This document shows, piece by piece, positions 28,390 through 41,523 of a DNA stretch of 64,000 bases. Within the stretch, counting starts at the first letter, position 1, and every line of letters starts with the position of its first letter. The stretch comes from Lingula anatina (taxonomy: Eukaryota; Brachiopoda; Lingulata; Lingulida; Lingulidae): NCBI RefSeq assembly GCF_001039355.2, contig NW_019775552.1:217964-281963 (forward strand). Reading direction: 5' to 3'. The notes under the pieces were generated by a model that was given only the letters and a program-made list of their open reading frames with translations, had not been told where the DNA came from and ran no database searches. Position numbers and translations under genes: made by a program.

Positions 28390-28481
28390 TCGGGGGGGAT
28401 CGTCGGGGGGGGGAATTGTCCTGGGGGGAATTGTCCTGGGGGCGAATTGTCCGGGGGGAATAGTCCGGGGGGGAATTGTCC
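28390..28481 (+). repeat. G-rich minisatellite, unit about 17 bp
   Basis: About five units of G5-9 followed by AATTGTCC(T). The G runs could form G-quadruplexes. It lies about 150 bp past the 3' end of gene A. A spurious Gly-Pro-rich reading frame across it is not a gene. Confidence 0.85.
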
Positions 28482-28629
28482 TGATACCTATAACTACATC
28501 ACGCTTGGCACTTTGATAGCCGCTTTATGATTGCAAGTAGGCAGAAAATGCGAGCAGAACGTGGATACTGCAAAACATATAGAACCAGATCTGTCAATTT
28601 CTCCATTAACTCTTTCACTTCGAGCTTAT

Positions 28630-29972
28630 CTACATCCTGATCTGATCATTTTTCAAAATGTCCTTTGGGATCCTGGTAACCAGTGGGAAGATGATCGAGA
28701 AAACGATGCTTAACAAGACCAATATGCCCAAGAAACTTTCCAAGTAAGATTCGTCACGAAGACAAATGTCTGGAGCATCAAACAAAAGCCAGTCTAGAAA
28801 GAAACAAAACAATTTTGTATCTAATTATAACATACAGTGACTAACCGGTACTTTATAAACACTATATCCACGACTACTTTTATATTTTTATATGTTGTTC
28901 TCGTCCCTGAATTAAAGTAACTAGAATAGTATGAATTGGTACATTATATGCGTTTTCAGGAATTAGGTACACGAAACGTCATAAAATAAACCTATTACAT
29001 TCTCCTAACATAAAATCTAATTATAAACTTCATCAAAGTAAGCGTAAAATTCCAAATCTTTTTAGGAAGCAACGCATCATTTTGGAAATGTCGATCAAAG
29101 GTAAAACCATTTTTGAATGACATCAATCTTTCATTTTTCACCAGTTGGCTGTGATAAATGGTACAATGGCCTCTTAGAATATGTTCGATATTCATGATAG
29201 GCATCTTACCTGGCCGAGTTTTTATCACCAACGCTTCAATTCCAACTGCAATCAAGTATGAAAGGCCCAGCGCCGTCTGGTGTAGGCCCATGCTAAAGCA
29301 CTTTATACCATCAGGGGCTTCCATATAAGAATACTCCATCACTGAAAATGTGCAATGGTTTCTTTCTGTCATTTTTGTTTTCTGAATTGAGTATATGGGA
29401 GTAATGGAAGTGTGGCGTAAACGAGTATGGGTCCTAATGTTGTGAATTTCAAGTAAACAGGAGAAGCTGACAGGTTTTAGAATGCGAGGTAAATGAGTAC
29501 CATTCAAAAACTGAAAACCGAGTACTTTATGTAAACGATCGCAATAAATCTAAACACTGCAAATCTTATGACCTTCGTTAAAAGACAGTTTGTTCTGCGT
29601 GCTGATGTCAATTTCACATAAAGGAAAAAAAGATTAAGTTATTCTCAAAACAAAATATGGCCATTCGTTAGCTGTTTGAACACGTTCGCAAGTGCTGTCA
29701 TGCTCTCATGAGAGATGTACATGCACCGATATACATTGACGGCAAAGGCCAAAAACGATTGAAAAATTTGTAGAAAAAAATAGACGTGTCAGACTACCTG
29801 TAAGCTTGGTGAAAACTTCAGCGAGTGCAATCAATGTGTACTGAGGTCCTTGGGCAAATATACTGATTGTGGAATAGCCGTGGTTGTTTTCACAGTTTTT
29901 CTTCCGGATTGTCTCCAGAATAATGGCGACCAGCCCGGATACAATGGAAAAGACGACGCCAATGCCTACGAA

Positions 29973-30015
<43 letters not shown>

Positions 30016-30577
30016 TTACTATGTATTTCTTGTATAAAACGTCATGATTCTTGTATATATTTATAAATGTTTACAGGTGAAAAAACAATTGTTAATTTTA
30101 ATTGAAGCACGCGCACCAAACGTTGAAACAGATTAATTATATATTTATATAAATGCCTGCTTACTTTTCTGTATTAAAATCTGACTTTCTGTCCGATAAA
30201 GTATAAAATCGTATAAAAAATGTCGTATTATTTTCTGTTTCCTTACTTACACGTTTTTGTTATATAATGCGGTCCGCCGCGAGGACATATCCGTGGATAA
30301 AGAAAGTAGAGAGTAAAAGGGATGACAAAAACGACCACAACCTCATTAAACAAGATAAGCTGAGTTGAAGGAGAAGGAAACAGGTGCCCAGCCACAGTTC
30401 TGTTTAGTCCAGATGCTTGTAGCTCGTATATTGTTAGCATCTAAAATAAACATAACGTTTAGTTACTGTAATTCATTAGTCATTAGCATCATACTAGCAA
30501 AAACGTTGTCAAATTGTGTTTAAGACCTTTGGTCTTGTTAACGACTGCACTAGTACTGCATGAAATAGCTAGATGGT

Positions 30578-30641
<64 letters not shown>

Positions 30642-33600
30642 TTTTTGCTTGATTATTTATAAATTTTTGAATGAATAATCGATATTTAATCGGTAACTGG
30701 GTTGACTGATTGATTTCATCTTACCGGCAAGTAAAGAAATCCGAACCCAACCACAGCAGAATTGACCAGCAGAACCCTGAGAACCGCTCTTAAATTGGAT
30801 CTCCTTAAAAGATATTTCCTGCTTAGATAAGATGTGTTCAAGATGCGCCCTTTTCTACATAACTGGAATGCCGATGACAAAATATTAGGCAGCGCTGTAC
30901 CTAGAATAGATTACATCACACGTAAGAATACACTGTACGCTGGGCAAGCATTCATAACACTTAATTAATGTGCATTATTTGATAGGCACATTGGTGAAGC
31001 AATGCAAGCAATGTAAGTTCAGCTCATCTAAAGCATCTATGTAAAGGAAATTTTTGAAGTATCATAATGAGGTGTTCAGCCTGTACAGGGGGTACGTGGA
31101 AGTTGACTGTAATATTGAAAACTTGGTTGACCCAAAATAAATAGTTGGTAGCTTTCAGTGGCATTCAATTTACCTTCATTGCGGTTGGAGTCTGGGTTCG
31201 ATGACTGCTCTCTCACCAAAAAGGCCGTCAAAACTAGTATGGCCGACACAGCGCCTGAAACTGGAACTATCAAGTATTTCAAGTACAACTCGATGTCGAC
31301 CTTGTCAATTACAGCGCGCGACACATCAGCGATGATGGCCCCGACGTTTCTCCATACGTAATACCTGTGAAAGGATTAAACATGTTGGTAATCATCGAGT
31401 GGCAAATATATTATATTATTAAGTCATTTGAATCACAACAGGATACCATTTTGCTTTATGTATGTTGAATTGATTAGTATGATAACAAAAGATATTCCAG
31501 TATGTTATGCGCATGGTAAGGTTATCCAGAGAGGCATATATGGTGTGGTATCAAGCAACTGAATTGCAGTTTACGTTACTGAATATCCACATTTAAAAAG
31601 TACAGTTCAGACCTTCAGCATTGACGATGTGCATCATTAAAAACAACATCGGTTTTGGAGTATTTTGAAAAGATACCAATTGATTCTCTTTAAACAAAAT
31701 GATTTAAGTACCAATGAATAAATCGCCTGCGACTCCTTTTTGTCTGTCACTTGTGCAGCGCCCAATACCGGTAAGACAACCTCAATACAACCCTGTCCCA
31801 AAGCTGCAATCACAAGTCCTGCTATGGCGATGTTTCTGGAGGGCACGAGCTGCAATATCAAAGCCAAACATTTTCAGAATATTTCTAGAATATACAGAAT
31901 GTCTCATTTCTTGTTTTAAATAAAAAATTCGTTGCCTACTATTAGATCATACATGTAAAAATCAAATAATATCAAATTGTGCTTGCATGATAATTACTAT
32001 AAAATATTAGACCTGAACGGCAAGCGTTCAATAAAAACCTATCAGGAGGATCTTGAGACTTTTTGTTTCTTGGAGAAATATTTTTCACATTAGGAACTTG
32101 TATAAATCTATGGTAACATTAACATTACATTTGTCTCAGCCGCAGATCCAGCAGACTCCAGAAGAACAAGACCTAAAAATAAAAAATAATTTAACAAAAT
32201 GTCCATAAAGGTGAATATGTATCTTTCAAGACGTTTAAGGTGACATTCACATGCTGTTTTGAGATTTTGTCTCACTATTAACACACATAGTTTGCTTTTG
32301 ATACTTTTACGCTACAGTAAATATCTTTCAACGAAATGGCGTATCGGGGGCCCTGGCCAATAAGATTTTGATGTATCAGTTCTACTTATTCATCAAAATA
32401 AAAAAACAGCACAACCATTGGGACAGGACAAAACCAAACATAATGCTGTCTCTGCACATTACATACCAGTATAGGGAAGTATCATCGTCTTCTTTGGGAA
32501 AATTTTTCATTCCTATAACCCCACCCCCACCCCACCTTCTTATAAGAATACACACGATCCACCAGTGTGTATGCTTTTGTATAATGCGCAAGGAGTATTT
32601 CATTATTCTCCTGTCATACCTACCTATATTGAGGAGAATATAGCCTATTCCCAGCATTGGTAATGGATGAAAAAATGCGTCGGCAAATGCCCCGCCAAGT
32701 ATTCCAAAACAATGCGACGCACCTGTCAAAAAATAAATCAATAAAAAGCAAACAAAACACTGATTAAAGCGGTAAGCAAGTAATTAAAAGATTCTGTCAA
32801 TTAATGAGGAAAGATGATGAGTACTGAATTCACTAATGGAACACTTGTGAGAGGCTGTTAGATTTACAGAAATAGAAGCATACACAAAGACGTAGAAACA
32901 TTCACATAGGTTTGTGCGCCCCCCCCCCCCCTCAATATTAGCACAGAAAGCAGGGGGGTCAGGGAAATTCCTCCGTTATTTTAACAGTTACTCCCACTCT
33001 ATCTTTCTCAGACAAACGCACACACATACACCGCTCAGGTTTGATATATGTAAACAACTAAACATCTGTTAGAGTTGAATACTGTAGGCTGTAAAGCAAA
33101 ATGCAAAAACCATTTATTTTAACTACCTTTGAAAACGAAAGGTCGATTGCCCACCGGTAAATTGAATTGGAGAAATGGCGAGAGGCTGATGCCACATTTA
33201 GTTTTCATGATGCTGCCTCTTCTTTTGATCTTTTCTTCAACATGGGAGGGGGCATAAAACTAGGATTGTATATTTCGACATAAAAAACAGTGTTATCTAC
33301 AGTAATTGTGCAGTTACACTGAACATTGATGCTGATGACCACAACGCGTTGAGAACACGGGGGCATGTCCAAGCGTGACATTTGTTATAAGCATGCAATC
33401 GAGATAACTACAGCTGATAAATGACGCACTTCATGGTCATATCGCAGTGGTTAGTCGGCCTCAAATGACAATCACGCAGGTTTTGTCCAATAAATAAGAA
33501 TTCCACCCTTTGAAGTCTGAACGAATAACAGAACTTGTCTTCAAATGCACATAACGTCTTTTAATTAGGCAAAAGTGAAGCGGTCACTATGTGGAATGAC

Positions 33601-34205
33601 GAAAAGGTAGGCGCAATTGAAAATATTAGCCAAGTAATTCGTGTCGTTTTTCTGCCAAATTGTGCAAGTATGAACAAAACCATAACTTCATGGGTGAACG
33701 AGTTTTGCCACGGGATTGAAAAGGAAAACCCCATCTGAGGCATACAATCAAAGCAATTCCTAATCCACATTGGGTTTCTGTTTCCCCTCTCCTAGCACCA
33801 AGTCAATTCACTACTTGGAAGGCGTCAATGCTACAACACACGATTTAATCTTATCTGGAATTTTTTTTTCGATGCCCAGACAGACGTACAAATGGACGCA
33901 GACAAACACACCGTGGACAGAAGACAGAAACAAATAATCGCATCATTCAGCAGACATGCAGACAGACAAACAGACAGGCAGACAAAAGTCCCATTGTCAC
34001 TGGACGCATAACATCTTTAAGGTGACAATTATTTTTCGTATTTTCACTTACCAACAAACATCATATGTGCGATCACTGCATGTCCGGCTGTGTAACTTAA
34101 TTTCACGACCCATAATTCATTTACGTAGTTTTCGACAGTAAAATAGGCAGCCCGCTCACACATTAATGCCAGAAGTACCAGCAAGGCTGATTTTGAAAAC
34201 GTCAT
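28630..34205 (-). CDS. Gene A: SLC15/POT-family oligopeptide transporter-like, 10 exons, one-base frameshift in exon 4
   Basis: Exons (minus order): 34205-34052, 32722-32624, 32172-32129, 31849-31712, 31364-31174, 30900-30725, 30440-30251, 29965-29798, 29341-29210, 28793-28630. All have AG/GT borders. Total is 1,456 nt, one more than a multiple of three. Family evidence: TM1 has CERAAYF (Glu17-Arg18), matching the ER of the POT ExxERFxYYG motif. Exon 2 has GGAFAD, exon 4 has ALGQGCIEVVLPVLGAAQ (the POT ALGTGGIKP block), and exons 8-9 have FAQGPQYTLIALAEVFTKLT then EYSYMEAPDG, matching the SLC15 QxPQYxLIxxxExF...EFxYxxAP region. POT proteins use the proton gradient to carry di/tripeptides or histidine, often in lysosomal membranes; substrate is not inferable here. 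The extra base lies in an A5 run (31737-31741, T5 on +). Beyond it the +1 frame reads KRSRRFIHW, like B's KHRRRYIHW. Start is the first ATG before TM1; it lacks the ~45-residue N-terminal extension of B. A possible ATTAAA signal is at 28266-28271. Confidence 0.85.
29973..30010. repeat. (TAA)n microsatellite in gene A intron 7
   Basis: About 13 units, starting 8 bases upstream (minus sense) of exon 8, inside the branchpoint/polypyrimidine region. Confidence 0.95.
30576..30638. repeat. (GT)n(GA)n microsatellite in gene A intron 6
   Basis: About 13 GT then about 18 GA units. Confidence 0.98.
31737..31741 (-). other. Frameshift site in gene A exon 4 (homopolymer A5 on coding strand)
   Basis: The exon is 138 nt here. 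The paralogous exons of B (143) and C (146) both leave remainder 2, completing a Trp codon (TG|G) at the splice. In A the exon leaves remainder 0, and the conserved Phe-Ile-His-Trp end is only recovered one base out of frame after the A5 run. This could be a real inactivating mutation, an allele, or a homopolymer sequencing error. Confidence 0.8.
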
Positions 34206-34856
34206 TGTAATATGCAGTGTCCGGTGACTGAAAACTACCGGTCATTAGTGACAGACCCGCTGCGTCACGCCGTCCGTCGTTGAACGTTGGTTAGAACCCA
34301 GGCTATTTTAGAACAATGATGTAAGAAAACGTTCGTTGTTGCACCAATAATACTAGTAACGTGCCCACTGATAACATTCAGTTTGATAAAAGTTATGTAA
34401 CTGCCTGCTATCATAGAATTACATATATGTATTACTATATATTAATTTATATAAAGCAACTTTTATGTAAGTACACGCGCGTAAACGTGTTTGTTTGACT
34501 GTGGGATTTTTTTTTTTTTTTTTTTTTTTTTGCTTTAATTCTGTTATTCATTTCAGTTATATGAGATAAGACAGCATTTTGGGTAGATTGAGATATCATA
34601 TCTGATCCGAAAATGCGTGGTCAGAGAAAAAATACATCATCAAGAACAATGACAAGAACAATGTTGGACAACAACAATGTTGCATTTTTTTTTTGGGGGG
34701 GGGGGGCACATTGACAATCAGGTATTAAATTGTATTAAATTGTACTAAGACAATTACTTGTGTGTATGCTTTTTTTGCAGATTTCAGAAAAGTGAGATTG
34801 ACAGAGACGTTATATCGATTTATTTCTGTTTCTCCCTCTCCACTGAGTTCATGATT

Positions 34857-34936
34857 AAGACGTTTGTTTAATAGAGTGTAAGTTATCACGGCATGTAAGA
34901 CGTCTGTTTAATAGAGTGTAAGCTATCACGGCATGT
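34857..34936 (+). repeat. 40-bp tandem duplication
   Basis: Two copies (34857-34896, 34897-34936) differ at two positions. It lies between genes A and B. Confidence 0.9.
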
Positions 34937-35739
34937 ATCCGCTGAAGTGAATGTAATTATACAGTCCATCTTCCATTCTGGTAACCCATTATTGGTAACA
35001 GATGTTTCCAATCAGCATATATTGACCGTTTATCGGAGAATCCAGAAAGATATCTACCTTCAGTCATATACCCTGTGAATTTTTTCAATTAAATTACATT
35101 TGAATTTAAAACGAAGAAGATGTATCTGTTAGGCAAGAAAGGAAAGCATTATGTCAAGAATATCTGAATAATAACAACAATAAATAAATCTTTCCGTGCT
35201 TCCGTGAATTTTTTGTTTGCTTTTTTTTAATGAAACATAAAGGTTATTCGGCTGGAGACGTTTTGAAAACGTTAATGCCAAAAGTTCATTTTTTAAATGT
35301 GACAGGCATCTTGCCGTTTAAAGAATTAATAAAGTTAGCAGAAAACACAAATACACACACACAAACACACACGGGTATTGAACGTATTCATTCTTTTGAC
35401 AGTTCAGCTCAAAGCAATAAATTAGCCACAAACTTTTTATTAACCCCAACCTGCCATGGAAAAACGGTGCAGCTAAATACGTACACTTCAACTGTAAACA
35501 GGAATTTAAGTCATTTGTTTCGTGTCTCTCAGAGGAAGATGCCCCTGTAAATCAGTGCCCTAGTCATAAAACATTAGAGAGATTGTTGTATGAGGATCAC
35601 TAAGTTCAAATATATGGGAAACTAAATTATATACCCTCCGTATCATTAACACATATTCCTCTTGTAGCCCTACAGGGGGCAAACATGTCATGAACAATTT
35701 GCTATTTCGGGTATTTCAGTTTTCCAATGAAAGCACCAT

Positions 35740-38700
35740 TCATTTATTTGTGGTAAAGTCTGTCAATTCCTCTCTGAATTCCTTTCTCTCTCCCTCCTCG
35801 TTTATGGTCTTCGGTATCCTAGTGACCAAAGGGAAGATTACGGAGAAGACTACGCTCATTACGACCAATATAGCCAAGAAATACTCCAAATGGCTGGGGT
35901 CACTGGCGAGACACGTGTCATTTGAATCAAAATCGTACCAGTCTGAAAGGAGAAAAGTATGTTTCGTCATAGTAAATACGCAGACCGCGTTAGGACCGTA
36001 TGGCAAACACGTGACGTGATTTGCGGTTGGTAATAAAATTAATTTAAAAAAAACTCTTTATGCGTTTGAGATCGATACATAAATGATTTTTAGTTTTTAG
36101 AGTCGGTCACAAAGGGCATCAAGCCAAAAACTAAAAGAGGCAAAAGTTTGCTGTTTTTGACAAAGCGAGCGCTTCTTGTGAAGCCAAAGACGGAATAGCA
36201 TACAATGTATGTACGCTAGGAATACATACCAGTGTAGGTTTTCACCAAGCTTTCTATACCCAGCGAGATTAGAAATGAGAGTCCTAGAGCAGTCTGGTGT
36301 AAACCCATACTGAAGCACTTCAAACCATCAGGGGCTTCCATGTATGAAAACTCCTTAACTGAAAAGTATCCAAAAAAGTATTTTGACTCTTTACATCACA
36401 CCAGTTCATGACGTTTATTGTAATAGTTTTAATTTATATACGTGCAATATACTTTTGTCCATGTGAACTGTAATACCGGTGATAGGCAATGCGGTACTGT
36501 CTCCTCGATCACTATCCCAAACTGTGTGGATAAGCTGCATTCGGTTTGTTATGGGAAAGGTACTGCAATATGCCCGGTCTCGCGAGAGCCCGCATTTGTT
36601 CTCTAGAATTCCCGTTCACGGAAAAAGCACTGCTCTCACCTTGAACTGACACGTGCGGATGCCAAGGGAGGCGGGATTCGAACCCGTGATTTTGCGTTAC
36701 CAAGGATATTTGTAATTGTTTTGAATTTTAGCAATCGTGCACACTACTGACTTTGCTGTGAAACCCACTCACCCTCCGTCCGCACCAGTTTTCTCTTGTA
36801 GTAATTAACCTCATTTCAGAAACTTCACAATCACAATCAGTTTTCGATATCGAATCACTCACACTGATTTTCGCCCGTGTCCTAGTGAAATGAGTTACCA
36901 CGGAGCCACAGAAACGGCGATAGTACATGCAATTCTTGTGTCAAAGGAAACCTTCTAAGATCTGATAAAAAGATGTTTCTGCTGATACAATCGATTGTTC
37001 GGATGTGTTATATTTTGTCCTGCTCAACGCCATTCTCCAATCACGACCTTACCGTCAACAATTCATGAATTTTGAGACGCATACAGGTAGTATACATGGC
37101 AATAGATGGAAAGTGAGACAAGGAACAAGACTGAAACCATGTATAAACGACAGAGGGCCTTTTGGCGCGAGGGGGGTGTAATGCACAAAACCGACTTTAT
37201 GTTATAAACGTGCCTGATGTATTGAAAACGCGTAACTCATCTGTCAAAAAGATGACGATCAAAATACCACACACATTGATCTATAAGTATCTTGGAATCA
37301 TCATTTGTCACAAAAATGTCCAATATATATTCAATTCGCAACACAGAAAACATTAAAAGTATATAAAAAAAAAACAACGTGTTGTACCTGTGAGAGCAGT
37401 GAACATTTCAGCGAGAGCGATAAGACCATACTGTGGGCCCTGAGCAAAGATGCTAATGGTGGAAAAACCCCGGTTTTGAGCACAATTCATCTTACGCCCC
37501 ATTTCCAACGCAATCGCAACCAGTCCAGATATAATGGAAAGGACCACCCCAACACCTAGGAAAAAACGGACGATTAAAGATAATGGAGAGATCATTTTTA
37601 TTGGGAGGAATTTTCACTCGCACTGTCATTACCTTACCTACATCTATTCTCAGTTATTTGGTGTAGATGAAGTAAATCATTTTACATGGTTTACAATCAG
37701 CATGAATTACATTATACATGTAGGTACAATGTATATTTGGCGCAGTTCAAGTCATACTATTTGAATAACTGACCACTGGAAATTCCAAATTTTAGAGTAA
37801 AATAAAACTCAACGATAACCGAAGCTTACGCTATAAAAGTATGTGTTGGGACACGTGTACAGTAGTGAGGAGGGTAATTCCACAAAAGTGACCACTTGAA
37901 TCACGTCAGTAACGAAAAATATATGTATGGCCCTATTCAAAATAGGGGACTAACTAGTCCGAGGATCAAATATGGCCGACCCACTTGAATACTTCCCCAC
38001 GAGATATCTATTCAGTGTCTATTAGCGGATAAGACGGCAAGCATTGTAGTGGGTCGCCATATTTGACCCTCGGACTAGTTAGTCCCCTATTCTGAATGGG
38101 GGCTATGATTCTTTTATATCACTTTTTGATTACTGTTGATTAATTTCCACTTTGGAGGGACACTAGAGTATTAAGCAGGGGGAATACAGTACACGCATGG
38201 GCGCGTGAGTTGAGGCCCCTGTGGGTACAATTACATTATATTCCCCCTAGCACCAACCTATTTACCTTGTCGTGTCACTGTGTATTGCTATGTGCTGGCT
38301 GATCCGGGATGTTGCTTAATAAGGGGAGGTGGGCGAGGTGGGCGAGGGGGGGAGGTAAAGGATAAATGTAAACAGTGGAAGACGACAATAAATGATGATT
38401 ACATAGGAGACATACTGTATGTGGAAAATGGCTTGTCTGTTTTTAGTGAGACTTCTCTCTTTGCAAGGGGGTAGGGGTGGGGGTGGAGGAGGGGTACATC
38501 AAATGCTAAGAGAAAGGTACACGTGCATACATGTTCTAGATATATATAGTCGCCGTTTCCGTGACGATATCCGTGGATATACATAGTAGATGGTAAAAGG
38601 GATAACGAGCACTATCACCACTTCGTTGAATAATATGATCTGTGTGGATGGAGAAGGAAACAAATGTCCGTTCACGGTACTGTTGAGTCCGGTGGCTTGT

Positions 38701-40779
38701 AACGAATATATCGTCATTATCTGTAAAAAGAGAGAAAGATTGTACTGGTAAAGAATACAGAAAACCGTACTGATAACATAGAGCCCAAAGGTCTAATTAG
38801 TTTATCAGACATTTTATTGAAAATAAATCATTTTCTTACGAAAGTGAATACGGACTTACTGACTCAGTAATTAATTGACTAACAATTGATAGATGAATCC
38901 ATTGATCAGCTAATTGATTATTTTGATTATCCTACGGATCGGCTCTTGATCAAATCGGTCAATTCTTACCGGCGTGTAAAGGAACCCAAACCCAACCACC
39001 GCCGAATTAACCAACAGGATCCTGAGGAGATCTCGGACACGATTTCTTTTATGTTGTTCTTTTGGGTCCGGTTCTTTTTTGTCCAGTCTCTTGGAAACCT
39101 TGCCTTTCGCCCCTCCTCGGCGTCCTCTCTTGAAGAAGTTTAATGTAGCCGTGAGCGTTTCATGTAAAGCTGTCACTAAAATGTCAAAACACGGAAAATA
39201 TTCATACGTATAATATCTATCATTTTCCAAAAGTGACGCATGAAATGACTTTCTATGCTGTAGAAAAGCTACCGACAAACCACATGGGTAAATACCAGTA
39301 TATTACGAATGATATTAAAGGAACACATGTACTCAATAAGGGATAAACCTGCGAAAATGTATTCTCTTCGGACTCAAAAGCAAATTTCTCATCCTCACGA
39401 ATTATGGTCATTAGTCGTCCCTTCAATTTGATCTGATCTTTTACTTTATTCCATAAATGACTGGCCAGACATTTACAACGTCATGTTTTTCTGTACCTTT
39501 CAGAAGGAACTATCAAAGTGAGAAACTTTTATGTGAGGGGGTTTATAATCTTTTTTTAAAAATCTGAATTGGGAAAGATTAGTAGCTTTGAAGAAACATG
39601 TACAACAGTATCACTTAGGGTCATTTTCAAACGCGTTAAACACGTCTGATTGCAGTCAAGTTACCTGAACTACGAAAAGTCCCTTTCTTTTCATATGGTG
39701 ATCGCACTCTGACCCAAAGTGCCACAAAAAAGAGAATCAGAGAGAGCAGACCTGACAAAGGAGCGATGAGAAACTTGAAGTGAAGTGGTAAGCCTGGAAT
39801 TCCTTCCGTTATGGCGCTCGATATGTCTGCAATCATGGCACCAACATTGCGCCAAAGATAAAACCTGTTTTAGAAAAAAGTTTTGCTTTTGCTTGTAGTA
39901 TAGGCGCATTAATAACTATATCTTCATTCAAATATTAATGGGATAGTCTTCTGCTAAAATATTAAAAGATAACACATATAAATCAGTAGATGTACATTTA
40001 AAGAAAATGTATACAATAAAGTTATTATCATACATATGATTTTTTTCTTTTTTACAAGTTGGCCTTAGACTCTCATTCGTCTATTAACTGAAAACAGGCA
40101 TTTTTGTGAACCATTGATTAATTTCTTAATATTCTAACACTAGACTTTTTCTTGTATCGATTGTCAAATTTTCGAACTGATACCAGGTTCATGTAATAAT
40201 AATGATAATAATAATAATAATAGCAATAATAATAAACAAAATAAAAACCCCAAAAATGAATATATAACTTTACCAATGAATATAACGCCTTCGATGCTTC
40301 TCGTCTGGTAACTGTTCAGCGCCAACTACCGGTAACACGGTGCCAATACAGCCCTGTCCAAAAGCAGCCGTTGCCAGTCCAGCCACGGCAAGATGTTTTG
40401 CGGTGCTGTTGGAACGCTAAGATAAGTTTTCAATGCTAATATAATAACAATGTTTAAAGTTTTTCGCCTGTTTGGAAGGAAATAGCAATGAAAACACTCT
40501 TTTGTCACAAACTAATTACACATTTCATCACTCACGTGAAAGCGATCGGCCATCTTCGTCAGATTCAAAGTGACACAGGTGGCGTTGTGTCACTAGTAGA
40601 GAAAATAAACTGTCCGGACGAACATATGAGTAAAGGAAGACGTGGATCGGGGGGGGGGGGGGGGGGGGTCAGCGCCAGATGCTCATAAAGAATTGTGGCA
40701 AAAGAGTGCTATTTTTCGATATATAATAACAAAACACAACAACAGTATCAGCAGCAGCAACAACAACAACAACAACAAC

Positions 40780-40830
<51 letters not shown>

Positions 40831-41476
40831 TTGCATTAAATCTCTACCAAAAATATTTTCTGTAGGCCTAAATCTTAACGAAAATCCAGTCATTCAAGTC
40901 CATTCCAGTACTAGATTGCTATCCATCATCTCTCTCTTTTAGTAATATGCCTACATGGGTCTAACACCACCTTACCTGCTAATAGTGCTTTTGGGACGGA
41001 CTAGATTAACCCACACCAACGAAAACATACCACTGACCGATGACCCGTTACCTATTGTCATCATGGAGGCTAAACCGCGCGCGCCATTGATATCAAAGAC
41101 AACCCAAACACAGTTTGTCATGATAACAAGCTGATTACATACTGGTATCACAGCCTTGACAGTTGCAAACACAATTTTGTAGATTGAAATGATTTTTTAA
41201 AATTCATACAGATATTATGACATAATGACGCCAAGATTTCTTCAGCACATGTCACTTCCCAATAAACAAAGTACGTTTTATAACGTCACCTTAAAAGTAC
41301 CAGAACGTTTTTGTTTAAATAAATATTATTATGGAAATATTATATAATGACGTTTTGTGTTTGCTGGGTACAGGTCATGTCTAGCTGTGAGCCAAATAAA
41401 GATAAAACGTTTTTTCTTCATTTTGAGCATTTACCTCAATATGTTCAGCAAATTCGAGGAAAATGAGACCTGAAAG

Positions 41477-41523
<47 letters not shown>

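Larger units (their letters stand above)
35704..38370. repeat. Source copy of the B/D segmental duplication
   Basis: Contains B exons 8-10 and introns 8-9 plus part of intron 7. Relative to the copy at 54496-56755 it carries two extra blocks, 36553-37011 and 37930-38103, each flanked by short direct repeats. Confidence 0.85.

Noticed and set aside
28237-28530. 97-codon frame with Gly-Pro-Cys repeats
   Set aside because: Produced by the G-rich minisatellite.
36648-36720. tRNA gene suggested by GGGTTCGAATCCC
   Set aside because: No anticodon stem or acceptor pairing at the right distance; treated as the B box of a SINE-like insertion.
40642-40839. Frames encoding poly-Asn or poly-Ile across trinucleotide repeats
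   Set aside because: Simple-repeat translations within introns; the same applies at 29850-30066.
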